Made by a program: the position numbers and the translations under genes
In this document: positions 33,854 to 44,735 of the stretch, piece after piece
Layout: the number at the start of each line of letters is the position of its first letter
How positions within the stretch are numbered: the first letter of the stretch is position 1
Assembly (NCBI GenBank): GCA_963921195.1
Contig: OY992540.1
Location: 130,510,671 to 130,574,670 of the forward strand
Length of the DNA stretch: 64,000 nt
Direction: 5' to 3'
Origin: Pegoplata infirma
Taxonomy: Eukaryota > Arthropoda > Insecta > Diptera > Anthomyiidae
The notes under the pieces: model-generated
Seen by the model: only the letters and a program-made list of their open reading frames with translations
The model's database searches: none
What the model was told of the DNA's origin: nothing

Positions 33854-34213
33854 GTGTAGAGCCTTTAAAAAATGGTGATTTTTCTAATTTTTTTGACAGT
33901 GTTTTTTAAAATGCATGTTTGGCCAATAATAGTGCAACAACTTAAAATTTTTTTGATCATATTTTTGAGATCATAGTTCAATTCTTCTCTCACGCTTTAT
34001 ACCAGATTTTTATTCCACCCAGCGGCTGCTGTGCAGGCTTTCAAAAAAGGCAAAAATCGCGATTATTCGCATTTTCAACCGAGAATAATGTAAATTCTAG
34101 ACGTGATGGAAAAATTTGGAGCACAGATTTGGAATCAGCGAGTCAAAATCTTTAAAAATGTTGTATCAAACTTCAAACCGGAGTCAAAAACCTTCGATTT
34201 GTTGAGCTGTGTA

Positions 34214-34411
34214 ATTAAAGGAAATAATGACCTTGAGCTAGAATAAACCTACTCCATAATAATAAAAAAACATATGTCTTGCGACACATCATAGTTGTTA
34301 ACTTTGATGCGCTGAACATGAATATAAAAAAAATGGTCGAACAGTTTTCGAGATTTCGCTATTTGAAATTTGCGAAAAATTACAATTTTATTCCGTTCAA
34401 GAAATTAAAAA
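34214..34411. other. Short repeat-derived spacer
   Basis: Contains the 'gaccttgagctagaataaacctactcc' block shared with 30345-30395 and 38300-38335. No gene. Confidence 0.45.
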
Positions 34412-35100
34412 AACAAGTGAGAGTGTTAAATTCGGCTGTGCCGAATCTTGTATACCCTCCAACGTTAAAAAAAAAATAAAAAAAAATTTCAGGGGCGTTT
34501 TTTGGGGGGGGGGGCTTGTCGGGGGTCCTTGGAGACAATTCTCTCTGGTCAAAAATGTTTACAAATTTAATTACTATGCTTTTTGTACAAAAGATATACA
34601 ATTTCATCATTATATAAATTATTTGCTAATATCCACGCCCACAAAAGGGGACGGACCAAAAAAAGTCATTTTTTAAATCCCCTGGATCCAAGTCCAAGAC
34701 TTTGAACTTTTTCAAGCTTAAAAATTTTTCATTTGTTTAACAAAATCACATAAAAACCTATAAAAAGTTACCTTTTTTCATGGGTTGGTTTACTTCGTCA
34801 AGGGGGAACTTTTCCCCCCTGGTCCGATTTTGCCCATCTCCGAACTTAACCAGCCTATGAACATAAGACATATATGTGCCAAATTTCAGGAGTCTAGCAC
34901 TTTTATTTTGGACTGTATCGTGTGTTCCACAGACGGACGGACGGACAGACGGACGGACAGACGGACATCGCTAGAATGTCTTAGAATCGATCACTGATCA
35001 ATAATATATATACTTTATGGGGTCCTAGACCGATATTTCGATGCGATACACACGGAATGACAAAGTGAGTATACCACCATACTGTAGTTGGAGGGTATAA
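34412..35100 (+). mobile_element. Mini-me-like element, complete
   Basis: Starts AACAAGTGAGAGTGTTAAAT with the hairpin ATTCGGCTGTGCCGAAT and TATACCCTCCAAC. It continues with 'atccacgcccacaaaagg', 'gggggaacttttcccccc', an ACGG/ACAG microsatellite at 34933-34968, the core 'cgctagaatgtcttagaatc', 'atatatactttatgggg', and the end GTTGGAGGGTATA before an A run. No coding capacity; presumably moved by enzymes of another element. Confidence 0.8.
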
Positions 35101-35960
35101 AAAAATCTCAAAATTTGTTTCCCCCGACCTTTTCATAGAGCTTAAGACTGTCTTTCATTTAAACTTAATTCGTGACAAATCCGATCATTTTAACCTGTGG
35201 CGTCCTTCGTTGGGATTTTTTAAAAATAAAAAATTCTTGCCATTCATTTTAGTTTTATTATTTTTCTATGAGAATATAAACATAAAACATTTTCTGAAAT
35301 CGGTCGAACGGTTTTCGATATATCGCCATTTGAAATTAGTCAAAATAATGTCTAAAAAATTACGATTTTTTCTACATTCAAAAAATAAAAAACAAAATAT
35401 CTCAATTTTTTTTTTAAGTTGACTTTTTAATAGAGCTTGAGACAAACTTTCCTTTAAGCTTAATTTGAGACAAATCGGAAAATTTTAACCCATGGCGCAC
35501 TTCGATCAAAGTTTAGAGTTTTTTGTGAAAATTTTCTAAAAATAAAAAAACTTGGATCGAAGGGCGCCACGAGTTAAAATTATCGGATTTGGCTCAAATT
35601 AATTTTAGATAAAAGTTTGTCACGGCTCTATGAACGGGTTAAAGGAAAGAAATTTTGAGTTTTTTTTTCTCAAATCTTGATCGTCGGAAAAAACCTAATT
35701 TTTGCAAATTTTAAATACCAATATCTCGAAAACCGTATGATCGATTTTATTTATTTGTTTTGATATTCGAGTTCAGTGCATGATCATTTGTCGCAAGACG
35801 TTTTTTTTAACTTTTTTTTTTATTTTTAAAAATCCAAAATTTTGATTGCCGGGCTCCACGCATTAATTTAATACGATTGGCCCCAAATTTGTAACACATA
35901 ATTTTTAGGTCTTGTAAAATTAAAATTTGCCCGCACACTTGGGAAAATCAAAAGTTAAAG
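35101..35960. repeat. Dispersed repeat: 'catagagcttgaga...aaccc(g/a)tggcg'
   Basis: Diverged units, some inverted, of 'tttcatagagcttgaga...aaatccgatcattttaacccgtggcg'. Related blocks occur at 53440-53700, 55740-55870 and 63580-63800. The open frame at 35210-35422 is not protein-like. Confidence 0.55.
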
Positions 35961-36655
35961 AAAAAAATTTCACTCCAGTGTCCGTAGATGGTCAAAAATC
36001 TTCATATTTTGTTAGACAAATATTCTGTAACGTATATTCCCATATACGAATATTTTTCACCGGGTTTGTTAAATTTTTTAAATTTTCCAAAAATTCACTT
36101 TTTCAAACGAAAATGTAATAATTAAATATTTAATCAATGTTTTCTGTGTACTTTTCTATTTAATATTTAGTTAATTAGTTTCGTTTGTTCTTTTTCTTTT
36201 TTAAAAATTGATTAATGAAAAACAATTTATTTTAAATGAGTTTCGTTTCGTTTGATTTTTTTCATCACTTTTCTTTTGTTATTATTTTTTTTTTTTATTT
36301 TTTTTTTTTTTTTCAAATTAAACAACACCAGAAAACGTCTGTTTTCCCGCAGATCTTTATTTGAAATGTGTGTGAAAATTTTTAGTTTTAATTTCATTAA
36401 AAATAGATTTTATATTTCATATTTTTTGTTTATTTTTCGTTGTTGTTGTTGGTTTTTTTTTTTGCAAATATTTTTAGGCAACTATTAATTCATTTTTTTC
36501 GCATAATATAAAGCAGAATTCGAAAGGAATTTATTGTTTAATGGAAATTTTAATGTGTGTTGACCAATATGTAACATTAGACTGGGGTTTTTTTTTGTGT
36601 GACAAAAAAGTTTTTCTTCCGATTTTGAACGTCCGGGCAAATTTTTAGTTTCCTA
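35961..36655. other. Gene-free AT-rich stretch
   Basis: Long T runs (36280-36315) and low-complexity sequence. The final 65 bp match 9538-9605. Nothing coding. Confidence 0.5.
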
Positions 36656-37170
36656 CACAAAAAAAAAAAATTGTCAAATTACTAGAAATAGTCTCGTTAT
36701 CTCATTTTACCAATATATGACAGTATTCCTTGTTTTTCAACAAATCGAAATTTACATTTTTTTTTTTTTTGTAATTTTACAAATTTCCAAGATTTTTTTA
36801 CAAAAAAAAGAAACCTAGTAAATTTACGAGAATTCCTTGTAATTTTAATTTCGCAAAAAAAACTGTAAATTTATAATTTTATTGGTAAAAAACTTGTTAA
36901 ATTACAAAAATATTGGCAAAAAGATTTAAAATTACTAGGAATTCTCGTAAAATAGGAGGTAGAAAAAAATCTAGTAAAGTTACGAAACCTCCTTGTAAAT
37001 TTTATCGTGTCAAAGAATTTGTAAATTTACAATTTTATTGGTAAAAACCTTGTAAAATTACAAAATTATTGTTAAAAAGCTTGTAAAATTACTAGAAATT
37101 TTTGTCAAATAGGAGGTAGCAAAAAAAAGTTAAAAATTTTTCTTGTAATTTAACAAGGTTTTTTTGAGTG
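36656..37170. mobile_element. TA-flanked CACTCAAAA element, CTTGTAAA type
   Basis: Left end is worn (CACAAAAAAA) after TA; right end AACAAGGTTTTTTTGAGTG before TA (37171-37172). The inside repeats 'cttgtaaaattacaa' words, with 'aataggaggtag' shared in inverse order with 31620-31660. Confidence 0.7.
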
Positions 37171-37185
37171 TAGGTTTACATTTTT

Positions 37186-39232
37186 ATACCCTCTAATTCT
37201 CTATGATACAGTGTGCAACAAGTTTGTGCTGCTAATTTTAACTTCCCACATTATAAATCCAAAACCCTTCAATATATAGATCGACTCAGAAACACTTTTT
37301 AAGTTTAGCCAAGTCTGTTCGTCTGTCCGTCCTACCTTCTTCCCATGGAAACAGTCTGAGCACAATACAGGTCGCAATTATCAAAAAAATGGAATCATTT
37401 TTAAAAAAAAAAAATCGAACGGGTTTATTAAAATTGGAACAAATAATTCCACATTGTTTATATTCTTTCAAATTACTTACATTCAGTATAAATATTTTTG
37501 TTTTTATTATGTTGTTTTGCTGATTTGTTTTATAGAGCCTCTTCTGCTCTGTGATTGTTTGTATAGCTTGCCTGCCTCCCTCGTAATAGCTAATAAACTT
37601 ACTATATTTCGGTAATTATACGCGTAATGTTTTAATTTTATTTCTAATAATTATCAGAAAAATAAAAAATATTCTGTTTTTGGGATATTATGCCAATCAG
37701 GGTTTCTCAACCGGTGTAACTAAAATAACAACCGCACTAAAGAAAACTGGTCAAATTACACTGTGCAACACGATTTTGTATTTTGGATGAGACCAAAAAA
37801 TATGAAAGTATACCAACAGTAAGGAAAACCCCCCGAAGATTTTTGAAAACTTAGCTCTGGGTTTTTTGTTCTATGACCCACTGAAGTTTTTCAATTTTTT
37901 TCAGATGCGTTTTGAATAAGTCAAAAAATAAGTATTAAATCTAATTCCGACGTAAATAATGTTAAGACATTTCTTCAGTAAAATTTGATGCCGGTTCATT
38001 TCTTAGAATATATTAACCCTCCATCACACATTTAGGCGCCATTTTGGTACTTTTTTTTAAATATCCTCATAGAACACCAATAAAACGTGCATTTAGAGGG
38101 TTAAAATGTTCTACAAAAATTTTCTGCATCAAATTTCACTAGGGGTTGTCGAAGATTCCATTGTCAAGACTATTTAGCATTTATTGAGAATTAGAATATT
38201 TGCAAAATAGTCGCGACAATGGAATCTAACAAATTCCGAAACACGGGTCGACTGAGTCTTGCAAAAATGGACAAAGTAAAAAAAATTTAAAACAGACAAA
38301 TAATGACCTCGAGGTAGAATAAACCTACTCAAAATTTAATATTTTAAAGGTCGAATAAAACAACTTTTATTTTTTAATAAAAATTAATCAGAATTTAAAC
38401 AAAATGGTTAGCACGCCAAAGTGAATACCCCTAATATAATGTTACACTCGCATATATTTGAGCATTTGCAACAAAAACCTGCATTTTGTATTGTCCAGGC
38501 GCGGATCCAAGAAGGAGAGTATTTAAAATAAGGACAAAAATTACTCCTAAAAATTGGAGATAGAGGGTTAATATGCTCGAAGAAAAGAAACGTAATTAAA
38601 TTTTACTAAAGACATCTATTATCACTATATTTCTCAGAAGTAGTATATTTACATTATTTAACACTTCTTTTGTGAAACACAGTTTAACACCATATTTTGT
38701 TTGCACTTTTCGCGAAAAATGCGAATTGATTTAAAAAACCTGAAAGACATGGGAATGTTATCTTTATACCCAATTTCTGACTGGAGTGAATTTTTTCTAT
38801 AGTGCAAACAATTTTTTGCATTTTTCGAAATAAACGCGGATTGATCTGGATAAACTGAGAAACACGGTATTTTATTTTTTCATTTGGCCATTTCAATGCA
38901 TTTTTAAAGTTTTAATAATTTAGATATATTTAAAAAAAAAAAACATTTTTTTTCATTAAAAGGAACAAATAAAGGGGGTAGCTCATATCAAAAAAAAAAA
39001 AAATGCCTGCGAATTTTGTACTGTTGCCCAAAACATTAAATCATAATAATGTTTTGCGGAAGATTTGGGTGTACTTGCCAAAGCAAAGTTTTTTTTAGAA
39101 AAAATAATGTAATATTACTTTGCTATTCCATGCAAAACGAATTGCAAAAATAAATGCAAAAAAGTGTTTTTACATTATGGAGAGTATAAAAGATTCGGCA
39201 CCAAAGAATATAACACTCGCACTTGTTTTATG
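37186..39232 (-). mobile_element. Diverged mini-me-like element, reversed
   Basis: On the minus strand it begins AACAAGTGCGAGTGTTATAT with 'tcggtgccgaatc' and ends in 'gagggtataaaaatg' at 37186. The complement of a GACGGACAGACGAACAGAC tract is at 37315-37333. Longer than usual because it contains repeat blocks, including 38290-38395. No gene. Confidence 0.5.
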
Positions 39233-39334
39233 TACAATTGATAAACAAATGGAAAATTTTTATGCGAAAAGCTTAGAGTTGGTGAAAAAGTAGTTTTGGT
39301 AAAAAAAAATTATTTTTTTTTTTCACGAAAAACA

Positions 39335-39412
39335 AAATTATGTTAAAAAAAAATTTATGAGCCCAAAATTTTTGATGAAAAAAAAATTTTGATGAAAAAA
39401 AGTTTTTGATGA
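39335..39412. repeat. GATGAAAAAAA low-complexity tract, left side
   Basis: Units of 'ttttgatgaaaaaa'. The same tract continues on the other side of the LINE at 42639-42790, so the LINE landed inside it. GTTTTTGATGA (39402-39412) is the left target duplication. Confidence 0.7.
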
Positions 39413-39546
39413 TTTTTTTTTTTTTTTTTTTTTATTGAAACGTTATAAAATTGGATTTTATTTCTACATTTCATAAGATTACAACTAGTACTTAACTAAC
39501 AAGTAATATTATTCTAAAATATTTACAAATTTTTAATAAGAGCCCA

Positions 39547-42210
39547 CTAGATCAGATCCTGTGGTTTTTGGCGTTTTAGCCTACGGGTATATAATAAATC
39601 ATTGCCTAACATAGAAGCTTGAGAGTTGATATGTTCTTGAATCCTTAAAGAGTGTGATGTAGCATAATCTCTAATAACATCTGAAACAAGGTCTACGCCT
39701 AAGTCCCTGTGTAAATCAGAATTTCGAATATACCAAGGTGCATTGACTGCATTTCTCAGTACTTTGTTTTGAAAGCGTTGGATCATATCGATGTGGCCTT
39801 TCGCAGCACAACCCCAAAGTTGCGCTCCATAGCACCATACAGGTTTTAAAATTTGGTTGTAAACGAGTAATTTATTTTGTATTGATAAATGTGAATGTTT
39901 ACCAATTAACCATTTAAGTTTGTTATACTTTATGTTCAGTTCCATAATTTTTATTTTTATGTGCTCTTTCCACTTTAGTTTGGCATCAAGTGTCATCCCC
40001 AAATACTTCGAGTTGTTGGTGTATGGTATTTGGTTGTCAGATATTTGTATTGGCAAGTAACGAACAATTTTATTTGTAAAATTTATGTGAGTTGATTTTT
40101 TGTCATTAAGCTTCATTCTCCATTTCGTGGTCCAACTTAGTATCTGATTAACTGATTCTTGAAGTTTTTGTGTTGATTCTTCTTCGTTTCTTGCTACTGA
40201 CAGTATGCATGTATCATCAGCAAAAGTTGCGATGGTACCATTGTTCGGTATTGGAATATCGCAGGTGTATATTAGATAAAGAGTAGGCCCAAGTATGCTA
40301 CCTTGCGGTACACCAGCCTCTATTGAATATAACGATGAGTATTTAGTGCCGTATTTTATCCTAAAATATCTATCATTAAGGTAAGATATAAGGATATCAG
40401 AGTATTGTTGTGGAAGGAATTGCTTCAGTTTATGTACCAAACCTTCGTGCCATACCTTATCAAAAGCTTGTGCAACATCTAAAAATATTGCGGAGCAAAC
40501 CTTTTTTGTTTCTAACGCTTCTTCAATTGTGTACACTATACGATGAACTTGATCAATAGTCGAGTGTTTCTCTCTGAATCCAAATTGGTGTTCTGGTATC
40601 AACTGTTTCGTAACTATAATTTCTTTAAGTCGTTTGTTAAAGAGCTTTTCGAATAGCTTTGACATAACTGGTAAAAGTGAGATAGGTCTATACGAACTGA
40701 CTTCATTTATATTTTTACCAGGCTTTGGGATCATTATTACTTCAGAAACTTTCCACCATAATGGTATGTGTTTTAGAGTAATACAAGCATTTATTATATT
40801 CTTAAGTTTTAAAATTCCGTTGTAAGGAAGATTTTTTAAAATTTCGGAAGTGATTAAATCAAATCCGGGGCTCTTACCTGGCTTTAAGCCAATCATTATT
40901 TCTTGCTCTATATCAGATGCTGTAAATAGTTGAATTTCAGTATTTTCTTGATCAGGTTGTTCAAAAGTTTCTAACATTGAGTTGTGTGGTTTAAACGTAT
41001 TGAAAAGATGCTGAGCAAAAGCTTCGGCTTTTTCGGAATCGCTTTTGGCCCATGTACCGGATTGATTTCTGATTGGTGGATTTTGTTTTATAGGCCTGCT
41101 AAGGTACTTTGTTGATTTCCACAAGGATCTTTCGTTTGACTTATTTGGAGACAGATTTATAAGATATTGATTAAAATTTGAGTTTTTTATTTCTTTTATT
41201 TTGGAAGAGATGAGTTTAGTATAATAATTCAGCTGTGTTTTTATAAAAGGGTATCTGGTTTGTTGCCATCTTCTTCTTAGAATTCTTTTTTCAGAAATTA
41301 AATTTAGTATTTCTTGTGGATACTTTGGTGTATCTATTTTTGGTTTTATTATCGGAGTACTAATCCAAGCCGCTGTTTGAATTTGATTTGTGAGCTTTTC
41401 AACTTCAATCTCTAAATTCTCAGGTGTGGATATAGGCGCATTGTTATCAATTTTATCATTTAGTACAGATTTGAAGTATTCCCAATCAGTACATTTGTTA
41501 ACCAAGTAGGGTTTTTCATCACGAAGCTTAATGTGTCCATTAAGTATAAGAAAAATCGGTGAGTGATCTGAGTTCAAATCCACTCCCTCTTTTATCTGAA
41601 GAATGTTTTTAGATATTTTACGAATAATGAAAAAATCAATAAGATCTGGTGTTTTATTTAAATCAGATGGCCAATAAGTTGGTTTTCCTGTGGAAAGAAA
41701 ATAGCAACCCATTTGTTTCGCTGCACTAAATAGTTGTCTTCCTTTTGTTGAAATAGTACGTGAACCCCATTGTAAGTGCTTTGCATTGAAGTCTCCTCCA
41801 ATGATTAGTCTTCCTTTGTATTTAGAAAGTATCGATTTATATAAATCTGATTTTATTTTGTGGTTTGGTGGACTATAAAGGGCAGTTATTGAAACATTGT
41901 TCCCTTGAAGGTTCAAAACAATTGTTGTGGCTTGAAATTCCTCCATGCAAATACCTTCTTCTTCGTTGTGATGTATGTTATTTTTTATGATTACAGCGCT
42001 TCCCCCTCTTGCATTATTTTGAGGATGATTTGTAGTATACGTATCATAGTTTTTAAATTTAACGGATATTTGGTTAGTTAGATGGGTTTCAGATATCAAA
42101 CATATATCAATATTTTCTTTAGTTAATATAATTTCAAGTTCATTTTTATGTTTTAATAAGCCGTTTGCATTCCAGGCCATAATGTTTAATTGTTTAATTG
42201 TGTTTGCCAT
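39547..42210 (-). CDS. LINE ORF2: endonuclease and reverse transcriptase
   Basis: 887 residues from ATG at 42210; an extension of four codons upstream would need a TTG start, so it is not used. The N-terminal 220 residues are an APE-type endonuclease: NANGL (about 14-18), SETHLT, YSPPN, GGDFNAKH, the PDLIDF block and SDHSP, which supplies the catalytic Asp-His. The central part is reverse transcriptase: SYRPISLLPVMSKLFEK, QFGFREKHST, FLDVAQAFDKVWH (motif A), GVPQGSILGP (motif B), FADD (motif C) and YLGMTLDAKLKWKEH. The C-terminus has the Jockey-type RFQNKVLRN and a final RRLKRQKPQDL. No RNase H domain, as usual for Jockey. All key catalytic residues are present, so it could be active. The product nicks target DNA and copies the element RNA at the nick. 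The start codon lies 17 nt inside the end of ORF1. Confidence 0.93.
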   Translation of the reverse strand: MANTIKQLNIMAWNANGLLKHKNELEIILTKENIDICLISETHLTNQISVKFKNYDTYTTNHPQNNARGGSAVIIKNNIHHNEEEGICMEEFQATTIVLNLQGNNVSITALYSPPNHKIKSDLYKSILSKYKGRLIIGGDFNAKHLQWGSRTISTKGRQLFSAAKQMGCYFLSTGKPTYWPSDLNKTPDLIDFFIIRKISKNILQIKEGVDLNSDHSPIFLILNGHIKLRDEKPYLVNKCTDWEYFKSVLNDKIDNNAPISTPENLEIEVEKLTNQIQTAAWISTPIIKPKIDTPKYPQEILNLISEKRILRRRWQQTRYPFIKTQLNYYTKLISSKIKEIKNSNFNQYLINLSPNKSNERSLWKSTKYLSRPIKQNPPIRNQSGTWAKSDSEKAEAFAQHLFNTFKPHNSMLETFEQPDQENTEIQLFTASDIEQEIMIGLKPGKSPGFDLITSEILKNLPYNGILKLKNIINACITLKHIPLWWKVSEVIMIPKPGKNINEVSSYRPISLLPVMSKLFEKLFNKRLKEIIVTKQLIPEHQFGFREKHSTIDQVHRIVYTIEEALETKKVCSAIFLDVAQAFDKVWHEGLVHKLKQFLPQQYSDILISYLNDRYFRIKYGTKYSSLYSIEAGVPQGSILGPTLYLIYTCDIPIPNNGTIATFADDTCILSVARNEEESTQKLQESVNQILSWTTKWRMKLNDKKSTHINFTNKIVRYLPIQISDNQIPYTNNSKYLGMTLDAKLKWKEHIKIKIMELNIKYNKLKWLIGKHSHLSIQNKLLVYNQILKPVWCYGAQLWGCAAKGHIDMIQRFQNKVLRNAVNAPWYIRNSDLHRDLGVDLVSDVIRDYATSHSLRIQEHINSQASMLGNDLLYTRRLKRQKPQDLI

Positions 42211-42637
42211 TATTTGAAACAAAATTTTCGAGACGTTCTAGTCGACTCAAGAGTGTTTTATTAAAGGCTTCTTGTTCATTCAGTTTTTGTAATATTTGAT
42301 CCATTATATTTGTATTTTTAACAGGCTGTTCATCTTCAAGATTAGAAGACCTTTTTTGAGCTCTAAGAGCCATGGAGTATGACTTTTTGTGTTTGATTTT
42401 TTCATTTACTACAGTAGTTTCATGATTATTTACTTCAACGGTTTCAGAATTATTTATTTCATCTGTTTTTTGATTATAAACAACAGATTTCTTAGTATTC
42501 TTCGTTTTCGATTTCATTGTCTTGTCTCTGATTTTTTGCAATTCTTTAGCTACAATACAACCCCTGTAGCTGGCTGGATGGTTTTCACCACAGTTACAGC
42601 ATTGCGGGTGCTCTGTAGCTGGCTTAGTACAATTCAA
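42194..42637 (-). pseudogene. LINE ORF1 C-terminal part (5'-truncated)
   Basis: The frame enters at the truncation point without an ATG and runs about 147 codons to a stop at 42194. It begins with the last zinc knuckle of a Jockey-type Gag-like protein (CCNCGENHPASYRGC), then a Lys-rich, Asn/Thr-rich linker and a terminal heptad-like stretch (DQILQKLNEQ, LLSRLERLENF) that could form a coiled coil. In complete elements this protein binds the RNA and forms particles. The missing N-terminal half and earlier zinc knuckles make this copy non-functional. It overlaps ORF2 by 17 nt. Confidence 0.85.
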
Positions 42638-42638
42638 C

Positions 42639-42800
42639 GTTTTTTTGATGAAAATAAAAATATGATAAAAAAAAATTATGAAAAAAAATTTTGATGAAAA
42701 AAAAAAAATTTATGAAAAAAATAATTAATGAAAAAAAAATTGATGAAAAAAAAAAATTAATGAAAAAACAAAAAAATTGATGAAAAAAAATTTTGTTGAA
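42639..42800. repeat. GATGAAAAAAA low-complexity tract, right side
   Basis: Continuation of the tract at 39335-39412: repeated 'gatgaaaaaaaaaatt'. Its first 13 bases are the right-hand target duplication of the LINE. Confidence 0.7.
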
Positions 42801-43498
42801 AAATTTTGTTTTGAAATGAGTTTGTTTTTGCTTGATTTTAGATTTTTCTTTGTATGTGTAATATTTCTAAAATCTTGCTGGCATTGATTTTAATTCAATT
42901 CTACGTATAAAAAAAAATATCTCGTAGTACCATCATCTATCAAACAAACTGTATCCATTCTATGAGTGTTTTATTTTTTGGGCTTAGAAATATATGAATG
43001 CTCCCTTTGAAATTCTAATGTAACCCTGAATTTAATATAAAAACAAAATAATATTTTTGAATGATTCTTGTGCTATATGTTATTTGAAGGATATTCATTC
43101 TTGTAATGAAATACATACTGCCATACTTTAAATATGTTAAGAAATTTCGAAAAGACATACAAAAACAAAAAAAATATATACAAAGGAAAGTGCATTCAAC
43201 ACATGTGGTACATTTCATTTTAAAGAATTAAAGCTTAGAATTGAAGACGATTCCAATTTTTTTTTTTTAGCCACGCCCCTGGTCGTCGCCAAATTTATAT
43301 TATCAAGGTCAAAAATGTAGCTGTTTACAAACCATGACAACGATATGCATAATGTTAAGATCGGACTTAATTCTAGGGGTGACTGGCAAAGCTTTTTTTA
43401 AAAGACCCACCCTATAATACAACTCGGATTGTCCAGTTTGGTGATTAATTTCTTTTATTGGGTCTCCAAAGATATTGAAAAACAGTAGGACCCACAAA
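42801..43498. other. Gene-free spacer
   Basis: AT-rich, with short open frames of no evident protein character. 'ccacgcccctggtcgtcgcc' near 43270 is a GC-richer scrap, and 43310-43500 has 'gacccaccc' blocks. No termini recognised. Confidence 0.45.
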
Positions 43499-43712
43499 AA
43501 CGGGTCATCAAAAAAATCTGAAAATTTACCACGAAGGAGTTTTCGAAGGGTACTAAAAACTGTAAACAAATTGGGAAAATCTAAAAATTTTTTTTTTCAA
43601 AGTGTCCGATTTGACATGGAATGCCCCATATATATACTTTATGGGGTCCCACACCGATATTTCGATGAGTTACAAACGGAACGACAAACTTATATATACC
43701 CTCTTTCACTAA
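43499..43712. mobile_element. GGCATTCCA foldback right arm in a mini-me-like tail
   Basis: 43499-43626 matches the right arm of the 12253-14834 foldback ('gggtcatcaaaaaaatctg' to 'gacatggaatgcccc'). It is followed at once by 'atatatatactttatgggg' and the mini-me-like tail 'gatgagttacaaacgga', ending at 'accctctttcactaa'. The foldback left arm and the mini-me head are missing. Confidence 0.65.
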
Positions 43713-44290
43713 CAAGGGAAGTCTCCCTAGTGTCAGCCGCGGATCTTTATGGAATTTGTTTTATTTTGTAGATCAGAAAAAATAAAGGAACACGTAATTT
43801 TTTTAGCGGCCCAAATTCATATCTAGGGGTTAAAAAGGAGGGGGAACACAAGGCCATTTTCAGCTTTTTCGTTTATCTCCTATATTATGCAAAGAAACCT
43901 AGTCATGTTACATAACAAATGAAAGGTCTTTGGAAAACCAATATACGTGTGCTAAGAACGTGTCCAAACATGCACAACTTTTCGTCATATTGAGTAAAAT
44001 ACCAAAATTTTGGGACATTTTTGTTAATAAGTCGAAAAATATTAACTTCTTTGGCCCGTTGTTAGCACAACGAGATAGGTATTTTTAATACCTTTAATCT
44101 GATACCACACATGCCTATATTAATTTTGTATAAATAGGCGTAAATCGTAAAAAACTGAAAATGGTCAATTTCCCCCCTAAAAATGAGTTTGGGCCTCAAA
44201 AAAAAAATATGTGTCGAATTAATTATCATTCTTAACAACATATTCAAATTTCATGAGGATCGGAGGGTGACACCAGAGAGACTTCCCTTG
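43713..44290. mobile_element. CAAGGGAAGTCTCCC MITE
   Basis: Ends CAAGGGAAGTCTCCCTAGTG and CAGAGAGACTTCCCTTG. TAA stands on both sides and could be a 3-bp target site. Homologous over its length to 15679-16138. It interrupts the last bases of a mini-me-like tail. The open frame at 44062-44247 is not conserved in the other copy. Confidence 0.7.
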
Positions 44291-44733
44291 TAAGTTAAAA
44301 TTTTTTTAAATTTTATTTCTGTATTTTAAGTTTAAGTCTGTTATTACAAAGAAAATAATAGTTTTTTTTTTAATAAAATCCATAAAAAATTGTAGAAGTT
44401 GCGTGCATTTGAACAAAAATGCAAAAAATCAGTTTTATACAAAAACAGTTGTATTTGTTTATTTCGGGTGTGCCGAATGTAAAAACACACAAATATAACT
44501 GTATTTCTATAAAAACTGAATTCTGCATATTTTTAAATGACCTCTTATTTTCTTCGTAATACTTAAGTAGATCAGACATAATCTGTAAAAAGAAAAATTA
44601 GTTTAAAGTTTTTTTTTTCATTCTGAAATTTTCAATAGAATTTACTTTTTCCCCCGAATTTCGGTATAATTGGAGCAAAATTGTTAATAAATCGATTAAT
44701 AGCGTCTAAGGCGATTATCAGATTGAAAAAATG
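44291..44733. other. Gene-free spacer
   Basis: AT-rich sequence with no recognised repeat ends and no convincing frame. The 69-codon minus frame at 44370-44579 is low complexity. Confidence 0.45.
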
Positions 44734-44735
44734 TA

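Larger units (their letters stand above)
31863..34211. mobile_element. TA-flanked foldback, CACMGCTCAACA ends, with two insertions
   Basis: Ends CACCGCTCAACA and TGTTGAGCTGTG lie between TA dinucleotides (31861-31862 and 34212-34213). The arms share 'cacgtc(t)aga', 'gaaagcctgcacagcag' and 'tttggagaacagatttgga'-type text in inverted order (31880-32110 against 33960-34180). Insertions at 32388-32738 and 32744-33853 lie near the centre. Confidence 0.7.
39413..42638 (-). mobile_element. Jockey-clade non-LTR retrotransposon, 5'-truncated
   Basis: Minus-strand LINE of 3.2 kb with a truncated ORF1, an intact ORF2, a roughly 110-bp 3' UTR containing AATAAA, and a tail of about 21 A (seen as T at 39413-39433). 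Target duplications are GTTTTTGATGA (39402-39412) and GTTTTTTTGATGA (42639-42651), differing only in T-run length. 5' truncation is typical of target-primed reverse transcription. The open ORF2 and clear duplication indicate a comparatively recent insertion. Confidence 0.92.

Noticed and set aside
36252..36488. 78-codon Phe-rich frame resembling a membrane protein
   Set aside because: It is translation of long T runs; no homologous structure and no initiation context.
40634..40825. Plus-strand frame inside the LINE
   Set aside because: Antisense shadow of the reverse transcriptase domain.
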